Assembly: GCA_043802125.1 (NCBI GenBank)
Contig: JAZDLG010000058.1
Span: forward strand, 1 to 37,511
Reading direction: 5' to 3'
Source: Phelpsiimicrobium sp043802125
GTDB lineage: Bacteria; Omnitrophota; Gorgyraeia; Velamenicoccales; Velamenicoccaceae
DNA length: 37,511 nt
A model generated the notes under the pieces. The model searched no databases. It saw only the letters and a list, made by a program, of their open reading frames with translations, and was not told where the DNA came from. The position numbers and the translations under genes were made by a program. This document shows positions 15,685-23,768 of this stretch, piece by piece; position 1 is the stretch's first letter; each line of letters opens with the position of its first letter.

Positions 15685-16432
15685 ATTTAGCTCTCTCTTT
15701 TTTACCGTTGCAGTACAACGTGAATTTATCCAGTATACCCTCTACGGTCAATCCGTATTTTTGGAGGATGTCTTTTTGAGCGTCAGCTGCGGGATTGTCA
15801 ATAAGCCCACGGCATCCGACGCAAACGCTTCCATAATTAGGCAGCCAGGAATTACAGCCAGCCTTTGTAACAGGGCCTAAACAAAACTGTCCCTTCTCAT
15901 AGACGCACACATTCTCATTCTGTTTACACTCAACACACACCGGATATTGCGGAACATTATAAGGCTTGCCCAATAACACGCACTCCATGACCTTCAAGAA
16001 CTCCGGGCCGTAAATAGGGCAGCCATGGACGTAATAATCAACTTTAACGACTTCATCAATAGCCTTGGTTTCAATGGCATCCGGCACGGGATCAATATCG
16101 CCGTACACGGCCTTCTTCTGTTCTTCCAGCGATTTAAGATTTTTTAAGTTATTGACGCCGCCAATCGTAGCGCAAGCGCCCAGGGCCACTATCACCTTGG
16201 CTTTGGATGCTATTTTCTTCAAACGCTCCTCGTCGTGCCGCGACGCAACGCTGCCTTCCACAACCAGGACATCATATTCCTGGCCGGCCTCGCTCATGAT
16301 CTCTCTAAAATTTACTATATCTACGACTTTAGCCAGCTCAAGCAGACCGGCTCCAAGATTAGCCACTTGAAGCTGACAACCTTCGCAGTCCGTAAATTCA
16401 AAAAAAGCGACTTTGGGCTTAGGCTTAGACAT
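15662..16432 (-). CDS. NiFe hydrogenase small (electron transfer) subunit
   Basis: This 256-residue subunit carries iron-sulfur clusters leading from the active site. The proximal cluster begins at Cys16 and Cys19 (FEFTDCEGCQLQ), with further ligands in ALGACATIGG and VHGCPIYG. A second cysteine-rich region near residues 175-220 has CVECKQNENVC, CLGPVTKAGC and CVGCRG for the other clusters. There is no twin-arginine signal, so the enzyme stays in the cytoplasm. Start at 16432 is preferred because AAGGAG lies six bases upstream; the ATG at 16447 is also possible. It overlaps the preceding diaphorase-type gene by eight bases. Confidence 0.93.
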   Translation of the reverse strand: MSKPKPKVAFFEFTDCEGCQLQVANLGAGLLELAKVVDIVNFREIMSEAGQEYDVLVVEGSVASRHDEERLKKIASKAKVIVALGACATIGGVNNLKNLKSLEEQKKAVYGDIDPVPDAIETKAIDEVVKVDYYVHGCPIYGPEFLKVMECVLLGKPYNVPQYPVCVECKQNENVCVYEKGQFCLGPVTKAGCNSWLPNYGSVCVGCRGLIDNPAADAQKDILQKYGLTVEGILDKFTLYCNGKKERAKYGEEPKK

Positions 16433-17297
16433 GGCACTCTCCTTCATGACATTCCCCTTCCATTTCTCGCAGCTGCTCAAAGGTAAAGACCGGCCCGCAC
16501 TGGCAGACATAGACGTTGCGTATCTGGCAGTGGCCGCACTTTCCAAGGCCGCACTTCATCTTTCTTTCCAAAGACACGATTATCTGATATTCGGGTATTT
16601 CTTTCTTTAAGAGTTCTTTTATGACGAACTTATACATAATAGGCGGCCCGACTACTATTGCGTAGGTCTGTTTTGGCCGGATAGTCACTCCCGGGATAAG
16701 GTTTGTAATAAGGCCGACGTTACCTTTCCAATCCGGATCAGCCTTATCCACAGTGCAACTAAATTTGATATCGGCTCTCTTTTGCCAGCTGGCTATCTCA
16801 TCGCCAAATAACATGTCTTTCGGGGTCTTACATCCTAAGAGTATCTGGACTTCTCCAAAGTCTTTACGCTTGTCTAAAATATAATGGATAAGAGACCTTA
16901 ACGGCACTATGCCTAAGCCTCCCGCAACAATAAGGATGTTATTGCCGTGCATTTTGTCTAAAGGAAACCCGTTGCCAAAAGGGCCGCGGATACCTAAGAT
17001 ATCCCCGCTGTCAAGTTTATGAAGCGCGGATGTCACAGTGCCTAATCTTCGGACAGTCAGGTCAAAATACTCCTTCTGAGTTGACGAAGAACATATTGAT
17101 ATTGGGGCTTCACCATACCCGAAGAGAGAGAGCTGGACAAACTGGCCCGGGACATGGCCTAATTCCTTTTTGCCTTCCAGCTCTATGCGGAAAAACTTTT
17201 CAAATTCAGTGATCTTATTAGCCTTGATGATCTTTGCCTTCATAGGCCTATAGGGAGAAGTGCGCAGCATCTCCAGGAATGCCTGATCGTGATTCAT
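16425..17297 (-). CDS. Hydrogenase FAD/NAD(P)-binding 2Fe-2S subunit (HydG/gamma type)
   Basis: This 290-residue subunit connects the hydrogenase to the nicotinamide cofactor. It has an FAD-binding barrel (GEAPISICS at residues 62-70), a nucleotide-binding part with GGLGIVPLRSL (residues 127-137) and VVGPPIMYKFV. The C-terminal 2Fe-2S motif is CGLGKCGHCQ followed by CQCGP. This is the layout of the sulfhydrogenase gamma subunit and of dihydroorotate dehydrogenase electron-transfer subunits; the hydrogenase context decides. The last residues are rich in Cys and His (ECHEGECHV). It overlaps both neighbours by a few bases. Confidence 0.92.
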   Translation of the reverse strand: MNHDQAFLEMLRTSPYRPMKAKIIKANKITEFEKFFRIELEGKKELGHVPGQFVQLSLFGYGEAPISICSSSTQKEYFDLTVRRLGTVTSALHKLDSGDILGIRGPFGNGFPLDKMHGNNILIVAGGLGIVPLRSLIHYILDKRKDFGEVQILLGCKTPKDMLFGDEIASWQKRADIKFSCTVDKADPDWKGNVGLITNLIPGVTIRPKQTYAIVVGPPIMYKFVIKELLKKEIPEYQIIVSLERKMKCGLGKCGHCQIRNVYVCQCGPVFTFEQLREMEGECHEGECHV

Positions 17298-18331
17298 TTT
17301 GCCCCCTTCTCGCCCAAAAGCTCATTTACTGTCTCAATCAAGCTGATCTTGGCCATGCAGGCGCGAGTGCAGCGGCCGCAACCGGTGCAAAAATACTTAT
17401 TATATTTTTGGACGGAATATTTGAATTTTCTATAATAGCGGTGCCTCTGGCGCTCATCCCGTCCTTGCCTGAAATCTTCGCCGGTTGAGACCTTCGCGAA
17501 ATCATCCATCTGGCAATAATTCCACACGCGGTATCTATCTCCGTCGTTAAAATTTAACGAGACTTCGTCGGTAACGTCAAAACAATAGCACGTCGGGCAT
17601 ACGGCCGTGCAATTAGTGCATCCTACGCATCGTTTCCCAACATCTTTCCACACGGGGCTGAAAAACCCTTTTTCAAATGCCTTGTCTACCCAGCCCATGT
17701 CGCCGTTAAACTCATTGTTGAATTTTTTTAACTTTTCTTCAAATGCCTTATTAAGTTTTTCTTTATCTCCTGTCTTCATTTCGCGGATATATTTTTTGCC
17801 GGAGACAAGGTCCTCGCCCTTCTCTGAATTAATGTGCATAGCGTACTCATCGCCAAGATCAGTAAGCATGATATCATAGCCGCCTTTATAGATGTGCGTG
17901 CCGACTGCCGCGCACGAGGCATACTTGTCGCAATAATCCATGCATTCAATACCTATGATGGTCATTTTTTCTTTTCTGTTCAAATAATTCGGGTCCGCGG
18001 GTTTTTCGTTAAAGACCACGTCCATGCACTGGATGCCGGCGATATCGCAGGTGTGGACTCCGAAAAGGATAAATTCCTCAAATTCCTTAATAGCCTTGCC
18101 GGTAGAAAAAGGGTTGATCTTAAATTTAAACAAAAATTCTTTCTGCGGAAAATAATATTTTTTTGGAGGAAGGATGGTAGGTATGTATTTCAGGGACATC
18201 TCTTCAAAATCCTTAATAGGCCGGAAAACATAAGAGCTCTCTTTTTTCTTAGGGCCATATATCTTGCCCCTGTTTTTCAAAGAATCAAACCATCGGCCCA
18301 GTTCGCTTTTACTAATGACTGCGTACTTCAT
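17294..18331 (-). CDS. Hydrogenase 4Fe-4S subunit (HydB/beta type)
   Basis: This 345-residue iron-sulfur subunit of the group 3b-like hydrogenase has two ferredoxin-like cluster motifs. One is Cys235, Cys238, Cys241 and Cys245 (CVGCTNCTAVC); the other is Cys315, Cys318, Cys321 and Cys325 (CTGCGRCTRAC). Additional cysteines lie in GIECMDYCDKYASC (residues 128-140). The family match is to the sulfhydrogenase beta subunit, also related to anaerobic sulfite reductase subunit A, which is why such hydrogenases can reduce polysulfide in some organisms. Its stop overlaps the next start by four bases (ATGA). It begins 35 bases after hypA. Confidence 0.92.
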   Translation of the reverse strand: MKYAVISKSELGRWFDSLKNRGKIYGPKKKESSYVFRPIKDFEEMSLKYIPTILPPKKYYFPQKEFLFKFKINPFSTGKAIKEFEEFILFGVHTCDIAGIQCMDVVFNEKPADPNYLNRKEKMTIIGIECMDYCDKYASCAAVGTHIYKGGYDIMLTDLGDEYAMHINSEKGEDLVSGKKYIREMKTGDKEKLNKAFEEKLKKFNNEFNGDMGWVDKAFEKGFFSPVWKDVGKRCVGCTNCTAVCPTCYCFDVTDEVSLNFNDGDRYRVWNYCQMDDFAKVSTGEDFRQGRDERQRHRYYRKFKYSVQKYNKYFCTGCGRCTRACMAKISLIETVNELLGEKGAK

Positions 18332-18366
18332 GATGTAAGCTCCTTAATTTTGTATATTATAGATAT

Positions 18367-18615
18367 TTATTCCTTAAAGCTCACGTGTGTCAATTTCGCG
18401 TCAACGCCGAAAGAGACGCGGACTATCTCAAGCTGTAAGTCTTCCCAAGGCGTGTTTTTAATAGCTTCGTTGAAATGGAACCTAAAATGTTCTTCGTTGA
18501 GCGCTCCGAACTCCGGCAGCTCAACGGTTACTCCCGCGACTTCCCTGCTGCCTTGGTCTTTTTTTACCCGCTCAACCACGTCTAGCATATTTTTGATCAA
18601 AGAATGTTCGTGCAT
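18367..18615 (-). CDS. hypA: HypA-like hydrogenase nickel chaperone lacking the zinc-finger domain
   Basis: The N-terminus MHEHSLIKNMLDVVERVKK and the middle VELPEFGALNEEHFRFHFNEAIKNTP match HypA, whose N-terminal Met-His binds nickel. The usual protein is about 110-120 residues with a zinc domain made of two CxxC pairs. This one has only 82 residues and not a single cysteine. After LEIVRVS it runs straight into a short final strand (AKLTHVSFKE), as if the zinc domain had been excised cleanly. The 35-base gap to the next gene leaves no room for a frameshifted remainder. It lies 16 bases after hypE. Identification is firm; how it works without zinc is unknown. Confidence 0.85.
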   Translation of the reverse strand: MHEHSLIKNMLDVVERVKKDQGSREVAGVTVELPEFGALNEEHFRFHFNEAIKNTPWEDLQLEIVRVSFGVDAKLTHVSFKE

Positions 18616-18631
18616 ATAAGCCGCGGCCTCA

Positions 18632-19630
18632 TTAACAGATCCTGGGAATAGGCTCCTGGAGAGGAGAAGAAAGGGTTTTCTCGCCTCCCAGGGCGGTTTT
18701 CAAATACACTCGCCCTTTTTTTTCTTTGAGCACTTCGCCGATAATAGCGGCCTCTTTGCCTAAACGCGAAGACTTCAATAAGCGCAGGGCTTTGCCCGAG
18801 TCGCGGGCAGCTACAAAAAAGAGCATCTTGCCTTCATTGGCAATATCAAGAAGCTCCAGGCCTAAGATATCGGCTAAATTCCTGCAAGGAGCTGTTACGG
18901 GGATTCGCTTTTCTTCCAAAACAAGGGAATATCCGCAAAGACCGGCAATCTCATTCGTTGCCGCTGAAATCCCGCCGCGCGTCGCATCGCGCATAAAATG
19001 AACATCAATGCCGTTTTGAAGTAGTAATTTTACAATACCGGCCAAAGAATTGCAATCACTTTTTATAGCGGCTTTATAGCTAAATTTTTCCCTGGACAAA
19101 AGAATGCTTAAGCCGTGCTGGGCTATGGCGCCATTGATCAAGATCATATCCCCCGGTTTGATCATGGAGGCCTTAAGCCGCTTTTTGACCGCGCCTATGC
19201 CGGATGTATTGATAAAGACCTTATCCGCTTTCCCGCGGGGCACGACCTTGGTATCTCCTGCGACGATCTTGACACGCTGGGCCCTTGCTTCTTTGGCCAT
19301 GGATGAGACGATCCTTTCTAAGTCGCGGAAGGCAAAACCTTCTTCCAGGATAAAACCCGCTGTCAGGAATTTAGGCTCAGCCGCGCAAGAGGCAAGGTCA
19401 TTGATCGTGCCGCAGACAGCCAACTTACCTATATCGCCACCCGGAAAAAATATAGGGTCAATGACGTAAGAATCAGTGGTATAGGCGTATGTGCCTGCAG
19501 CCAAATTAAAGACCGCCGAATCATCCAGCTCGTCAAGATATTCGTTTTTAAAAGCGGCGGCGAATAGCTCTGTCACGAGCTTATGTGTCAAGGTACCTCC
19601 GCTGCCGTATGAAAGCGTTATTTTGTCCAT
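18632..19630 (-). CDS. hypE: Carbamoyl-dehydratase HypE for hydrogenase cyanide ligands
   Basis: This 332-residue protein, with HypF, makes the thiocyanate from which the CN ligands of the NiFe site are built. The C-terminus is PRIC, ending in the cysteine that carries the carbamoyl/cyano group. The AIR-synthase-like ATP-binding core shows LSYGSGG at the N-terminus, GTINDLASC and VKIVAGDTKVV. Length is normal. It lies in the hypF-C-D-E-A order, separated from hypD by a 57-base gap holding two palindromes. Confidence 0.95.
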   Translation of the reverse strand: MDKITLSYGSGGTLTHKLVTELFAAAFKNEYLDELDDSAVFNLAAGTYAYTTDSYVIDPIFFPGGDIGKLAVCGTINDLASCAAEPKFLTAGFILEEGFAFRDLERIVSSMAKEARAQRVKIVAGDTKVVPRGKADKVFINTSGIGAVKKRLKASMIKPGDMILINGAIAQHGLSILLSREKFSYKAAIKSDCNSLAGIVKLLLQNGIDVHFMRDATRGGISAATNEIAGLCGYSLVLEEKRIPVTAPCRNLADILGLELLDIANEGKMLFFVAARDSGKALRLLKSSRLGKEAAIIGEVLKEKKGRVYLKTALGGEKTLSSPLQEPIPRIC

Positions 19631-19638
19631 AGCATCCC

Positions 19639-19685
19639 CGAGGCCGAGGTCGGACCTCGGCCTCGATTGGCGAGGTCCGACCTCG
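19639..19685. repeat. Two tandem GC palindromes between hypD and hypE
   Basis: The first palindrome has perfect 13-base arms around one central base (arm CGAGGCCGAGGTC, 19639-19665). The second has seven-base arms (CGAGGTC-C-GACCTCG, 19671-19685) and ends two bases from the hypD stop. The same core occurs twice at 31533-31578, also right at a gene junction, so this is a dispersed repeat arranged in pairs. It could also slow or end transcription between the hyp genes. Confidence 0.75.
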
Positions 19686-19687
19686 GC

Positions 19688-20785
19688 TCATTTATACTCG
19701 TAGTAAGACCTGCAAGTGCCTTCCCGTGAGACCATGCAGGGCCCCTTAGGCGCCAGTGGCGTGCAAGACTTGCCGAAAAATGGGCACTGCGTTGGCGCTA
19801 TCTTGCCTTTTAAAACATCGGCGCACAAACAACCATAAGAAGCATGCGTGTTCTGAACCTCATTTTTTAGCTTATACCTCTTCTGCGCATCAAAGTCCGA
19901 ATATCCGCTTCTGACAAACAAACCGCTATTTTTTATAATGCCCAGGCCGCGCCATACGCTGTCTTTCTGCACAAACGCCTTTTTCAATAATGCTTTGGCG
20001 CGCATATTACCTTTAACCTGCACAATACGCGCGTATTCATTTTCCAGAATAGGCCGGCCGCAATTTACAGCCTTAACTATAATGTATATGGCAAGCAGTA
20101 TGTCTGAAGATTCAAACCCAGTAATCACTGAAGACAGCGCCAGCTTCGCTAGCTTTTTGAATACTTGAGCGTAACCTGATACACCGATGATGGCGCTGAC
20201 ATGGCCAGGCAACAAAAAACCATTAAGGGTAAGCTCTCTATCTTTTCCGAGTGCAATAAGCGCTTCAGGAATGGTCTTATGCGCCGAATAGATACTGAAA
20301 TTCTTTAGTTTTTCTTTTTTTGCTGTTTCCAAAGCTATGGCTGTACCAGGAGCAGTAGTCTCAAAACCTACTGCAAGAAAAACGATCTCTTTTTTAGGCA
20401 GGCGCCTTGCGATATCCAGGGCATCAAGCGCGGAATTAACGCCGCGTATATCTGCGCCTTCGCTTCGCGCAGTCTCAAGAGACCTTCGGCCTACGGGCAC
20501 GCGCAACATATCCGGATAAGTCGTGATGACCATATCTTTACGCCTGGCAAGAAACAAGGCGTTCCTGAGATACCCGTCGCTAGTCACACATACAGGACAG
20601 CCCGGCCCTGAGATCAACTCTATCGCGTCCGAAAGCATGCTTTTTATACCGAACTTTCGAATTGCCGCGGTATGCGTGCCGCAGACCTCCATGATCTTAT
20701 AAACAGGCAACTTCGCCTCTTTATTGATCAGGCTGACCAGCTGACTGGCTTTTTTGGCGTCCCTATATTCGTCTATATATTTCAT
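19688..20785 (-). CDS. hypD: Hydrogenase Fe(CN)2CO assembly protein HypD
   Basis: This 365-residue scaffold protein assembles the iron centre with its CN and CO ligands, together with HypC. Family motifs are KIMEVCGTHTAAIRKFG (residues about 31-47), GPGCPVCVTSDGY (with the redox-active cysteine pair), GFETTAPGTAIAL and the C-terminal 4Fe-4S region with cysteines in YGCLCADVL, CPFFGKSC and GPCMVSREGTC. Nothing is missing relative to the family. It starts 18 bases after hypC. Confidence 0.96.
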   Translation of the reverse strand: MKYIDEYRDAKKASQLVSLINKEAKLPVYKIMEVCGTHTAAIRKFGIKSMLSDAIELISGPGCPVCVTSDGYLRNALFLARRKDMVITTYPDMLRVPVGRRSLETARSEGADIRGVNSALDALDIARRLPKKEIVFLAVGFETTAPGTAIALETAKKEKLKNFSIYSAHKTIPEALIALGKDRELTLNGFLLPGHVSAIIGVSGYAQVFKKLAKLALSSVITGFESSDILLAIYIIVKAVNCGRPILENEYARIVQVKGNMRAKALLKKAFVQKDSVWRGLGIIKNSGLFVRSGYSDFDAQKRYKLKNEVQNTHASYGCLCADVLKGKIAPTQCPFFGKSCTPLAPKGPCMVSREGTCRSYYEYK

Positions 20786-20803
20786 TAATTTTGTATATTT
20801 CGA

Positions 20804-21034
20804 TTATTCTTGCTTATCTATTTTTTGTCCAAGCTCCGTGATCAGCAATAATATCTCTCTGGCTCTTGCCTTATTTATCTTTTCAATGGCTATGCCGGCG
20901 TGGACAAGGACGTAATCGCCCTTTTTCGGCTTTTCTATCAATTGAATGCTAACCGCGCTTTTTATGGATCCCACAGAAACTTTAGCCATGGTTCCTTCAA
21001 TACGCTCTATTTTCATTGGGTATGCTATACACAT
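20804..21034 (-). CDS. hypC: Hydrogenase assembly chaperone HypC
   Basis: This 76-residue chaperone binds HypD and then the large subunit precursor. It begins MCIAYPMKIERIEG, in which Cys2, the exposed N-terminal cysteine after Met removal, contacts the iron. The motif GDYVLVHAGIAIEKI is typical. It lies between the hypF-like gene and hypD; the 64 bases upstream hold two palindromes. Confidence 0.94.
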   Translation of the reverse strand: MCIAYPMKIERIEGTMAKVSVGSIKSAVSIQLIEKPKKGDYVLVHAGIAIEKINKARAREILLLITELGQKIDKQE

Positions 21035-21045
21035 TGAGCACTCCT

Positions 21046-21094
21046 GTCCCGCGATTTAGCGGGACATCCAGCGAAATCCCGCCGCAGGCGGGAT
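21046..21094. repeat. Two GC palindromes between hypC and the hypF-like gene
   Basis: The first is GTCCCGC, loop GATTTA, GCGGGAC (21046-21065). The second is ATCCCGCC, loop GCA, GGCGGGAT (21076-21094). They occupy nearly the whole 64-base gap. The second shares its core with the palindrome at 1494-1508. Confidence 0.65.
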
Positions 21095-21098
21095 GGGA

Positions 21099-22265
21099 TT
21101 ACCTCTCCATACAATACGCGGCTATCTGTCCCTGCGAAATACCCAGATCCGTAGTCATGGGCCTTTTTGCAAAAAATAGCCGAAGTTGAAGATCTTTTAT
21201 CAAGACTTTCTTTATCTCGTCTACCAGGACGTTATTCATAAATACGCCGCCGGAAAAATATATATCCGAAATGCCTGTTTTGGCGCTTACTTTTAGGCAC
21301 GTCTTTCGTATAATATGGGCTAATGTCACGTGGAAGCGATACGCTATTTTCTCAACAGGGCTATTTAAGGCGATGTCTTTTACTATTTCCTTAAATAATA
21401 AAGTGGTGCCTGCGACCAAGACGCCATTTTTTTGTTTGATATCAAAGGCATAGCTTTGCGCCCGAAGCTTATACTTAGCGGCTGCATTTTCTAAAATAAC
21501 GGCAGCTTCTGCTTCTTTGACGACTACGGCCTTTAATCCTAAAATAGCGCAAACAGCGTCAAAGAGCCTTCCGACGCTAGAAGTAAGAGGAGCGTTGAAT
21601 CTTTTTTCAATCATCTGTCGGACTATCGCGACCTTATGACTAGGCATACCTTCCAGAAATTTAAATCTCGTACTGGTGATGCCGCGGGTCGTCACTTTCG
21701 GATAGATCTTATTAAGGATGCCTAATGCCACGCGCCAAGGCTCGCGTATGGCAGCTTCGTTGCCCGGCAAAACTTGATACTCAAAATGGGCGAGCCTCTT
21801 AAACATCTTATCCTGATAGGCGAAAAACTCTCCGCCCCAGACATTATTGTCCTGGCCAAAACCGGTGCCGTCAAAAGTCAGGACTATGAACCGTTTCTTT
21901 GGGCTGACCTCTATGCCAAAATTCGCCGCGTGCGCGATATGATGAAATACCGGAGCAAGACGAGCTTTGGAAAAGTAAGACCTGCGGATAGCATCCGCTT
22001 CTTTTTGACAGACAAAGTTAGGATGCGGGTCAAACGTTATAACATCAGGCCTTAAACAGAACTTTTGTTTAAGCAAACGAGCAGCTTGAAAATAAAATTC
22101 TCTTATATCGCTAAAATCTTTTTTGGGCGACAAGGAATAGATCTTAAAACCCCGCGCCCCCTGGACACGGAGTGTCCAGGAAATCCGCTGACGGGTATCA
22201 GCGCCTAAAGCCAGGATCGAAACCCCGGGCGTAAGAAGGCTATGTATTTGCTCAACATTAAACAT
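21099..22265 (-). CDS. hypF: HypF C-terminal carbamoyltransferase domain as a stand-alone protein
   Basis: This 388-residue protein matches only the Kae1-like half of HypF. Marks are ILALGAD near the start, FDPHPNF (residues 79-84), the metal-binding FHHIAH (His108, His109, His112), FDGTGFGQDNNVWGGEF (131-147), AIREPWRVALGIL and the late FSGGVFMNN. Ordinary HypF is about 750 residues and also carries an acylphosphatase domain, two zinc fingers and a YrdC-like domain that make carbamoyl-adenylate; none is present, and the gene before it ends 15 bases upstream. It should transfer a carbamoyl group to HypE only if the missing half is supplied by another gene. A palindrome is translated in frame at residues 29-36. 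Confidence 0.88.
   Translation of the reverse strand: MFNVEQIHSLLTPGVSILALGADTRQRISWTLRVQGARGFKIYSLSPKKDFSDIREFYFQAARLLKQKFCLRPDVITFDPHPNFVCQKEADAIRRSYFSKARLAPVFHHIAHAANFGIEVSPKKRFIVLTFDGTGFGQDNNVWGGEFFAYQDKMFKRLAHFEYQVLPGNEAAIREPWRVALGILNKIYPKVTTRGITSTRFKFLEGMPSHKVAIVRQMIEKRFNAPLTSSVGRLFDAVCAILGLKAVVVKEAEAAVILENAAAKYKLRAQSYAFDIKQKNGVLVAGTTLLFKEIVKDIALNSPVEKIAYRFHVTLAHIIRKTCLKVSAKTGISDIYFSGGVFMNNVLVDEIKKVLIKDLQLRLFFAKRPMTTDLGISQGQIAAYCMER
22160..22180. repeat. Palindrome inserted in frame inside the hypF-like gene
   Basis: CCTGGACAC, loop GGA, GTGTCCAGG: perfect nine-base arms inside coding sequence. It encodes about seven residues around TLRVQ, in a segment that looks like an insertion relative to other HypF proteins. 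Confidence 0.55.
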
Positions 22266-22280
22266 CGCATTAATACAACG

Positions 22281-23768
22281 TCACTCTTTACCAACATATG
22301 ATTTCTCGCCGTGGGTTTCTTTTTCGTAATTATTGGCGTTCTCCATAAAATCGCGCACACAAACGCTGACCAAAGGATCATATTTCCTGTTATGCATAGC
22401 CCGCTGGATGCGGCCGGGTTTGGAAAAAAATTCCCTGAACGCCCAAGACGCCAGATCCGCCAGGGCCGACGTAGACAAAAACTTCGTGGGCATTATAGGC
22501 TGGTGGAAATCCCACTGCTTGATCTTTTTATTCAAGTCTTCCATTTTAAGCAATCCCCTGGCCGTCACGTCATCCCATATCGGCGAACCCGGGATAGGCG
22601 TTAAAAACTGCAAAGCGATAATATCGGGGTCTATCTCATCAACAGCGGCAAAACGGCTTTTTATTATTTCCTCATTATCATCTTCAAACCCTACCATCCA
22701 GGTCAGGACTGTCGCGATACCGGCTTCGCGCAGCTTAGCAACGGTCTCCTTGACCTGCTCTACCGTAATGCCTTTCTTGATTTTTTTCAACTCTTCGTCA
22801 TCGGCTACTTCCAGGCCCACCAAACACATAAAACAACCTGCCTTCTTTAGATCCTTGAAAAGGTCTATATCCCTGATAAAATAAGGCGCGCGGCCCAGAG
22901 GCATCCACTTCATCGCGACATTCTTCTTAAGGCATAGCTCTATGGTCTCCTCCATTCTTTTGCGGGAGACATTATAGGTATCATCCATCATGACAATGAC
23001 CCTTGTGCCATATTGGTTATAGAGTATCTCCATCTCTTCTACGACTTTGGCAGCGGAGCGAAAACGGTAATTCTTCAGATCCTGATTACCTCGCGGGTCA
23101 TATTGGCCCCACTCGTAACAAAAAGTGCAAGCCGCCGGGCAGCCGCGCGAATTCCAGGTCTCGGAATAATTTTTCCAATAGGTATGGCCTATATATTTGT
23201 CCATGGGAAACAGGTCATAAGCCGGCATTGGCAAAGAATCCAAGTCCTGGATGAGCGGTCTGTAGGCATTCAATATGATCTTTCCGTTTTCCCTCCAGGC
23301 GGCACCCTTCACCGAAGGAAAATCCGGATTAGAGCTGGCTATTGCACGCACGATCTCGCTCAATGTCTCTTCACATTCGCCGGCTATGCAAAAATCAATA
23401 TTCGGGTTTTCCTGCATTGTAAATTCTGAGGCTGAAGCGTAGAATATGCCGCCGACAATAGTCTTTATGTGCGGGTAGCGATCTTTGACTTTGCGCGCTG
23501 CCTCATTATAGATAAAGACTACGGCGAGCCCTCCGGTCGTATGCAGGATGTCTCCGACATAGACGATATCCGGCTTGATCTGGCCTACCCTTTCCAGCAT
23601 ACCGGCATCATTCAGGCCCAAAGCGCGGCAATCCAGAGCCTCAATTTGAAGGCCCGGATTATGAACTCTTAGATATCCGGCTAATTGCGCGTGGCCAATA
23701 TTGATGGCTTTATGCGTCCCCCACATAGCCCACGCGCCTAATGGCGGCTGTAAAAATAAAATCTTCAT
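22281..23768 (-). CDS. B12-binding radical SAM enzyme, downstream paralogue
   Basis: The 495 residues start with a Rossmann-like cobalamin-binding domain (1-145; MKILFLQPPLG, GDILHTTGG, TIVGGIFY). A radical SAM core follows with Cys210, Cys214 and Cys217 (RGCPAACTFCYEW), and then an alpha-helical C-terminal part. This layout is that of BchE-like cyclases and of class B methyltransferases. It is a paralogue of the enzyme at 33333-34802: the first 230 residues line up without gaps, cluster cysteines have identical numbers, and CYEW-QYDPR is shared. A tailoring step such as C-methylation, ring closure or oxygenation with water is plausible; the reaction is unknown. Its start overlaps the amidohydrolase stop (ATGA), with AAGGAG upstream. 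Confidence 0.88.
   Translation of the reverse strand: MKILFLQPPLGAWAMWGTHKAINIGHAQLAGYLRVHNPGLQIEALDCRALGLNDAGMLERVGQIKPDIVYVGDILHTTGGLAVVFIYNEAARKVKDRYPHIKTIVGGIFYASASEFTMQENPNIDFCIAGECEETLSEIVRAIASSNPDFPSVKGAAWRENGKIILNAYRPLIQDLDSLPMPAYDLFPMDKYIGHTYWKNYSETWNSRGCPAACTFCYEWGQYDPRGNQDLKNYRFRSAAKVVEEMEILYNQYGTRVIVMMDDTYNVSRKRMEETIELCLKKNVAMKWMPLGRAPYFIRDIDLFKDLKKAGCFMCLVGLEVADDEELKKIKKGITVEQVKETVAKLREAGIATVLTWMVGFEDDNEEIIKSRFAAVDEIDPDIIALQFLTPIPGSPIWDDVTARGLLKMEDLNKKIKQWDFHQPIMPTKFLSTSALADLASWAFREFFSKPGRIQRAMHNRKYDPLVSVCVRDFMENANNYEKETHGEKSYVGKE

Noticed and set aside
21099..22265. The hypF-like protein as TsaD/Kae1 for tRNA modification
   Set aside because: FDGTG-WGGEF and AIREPWRVAL motifs are HypF-specific, and the gene starts the hypC-D-E-A run.
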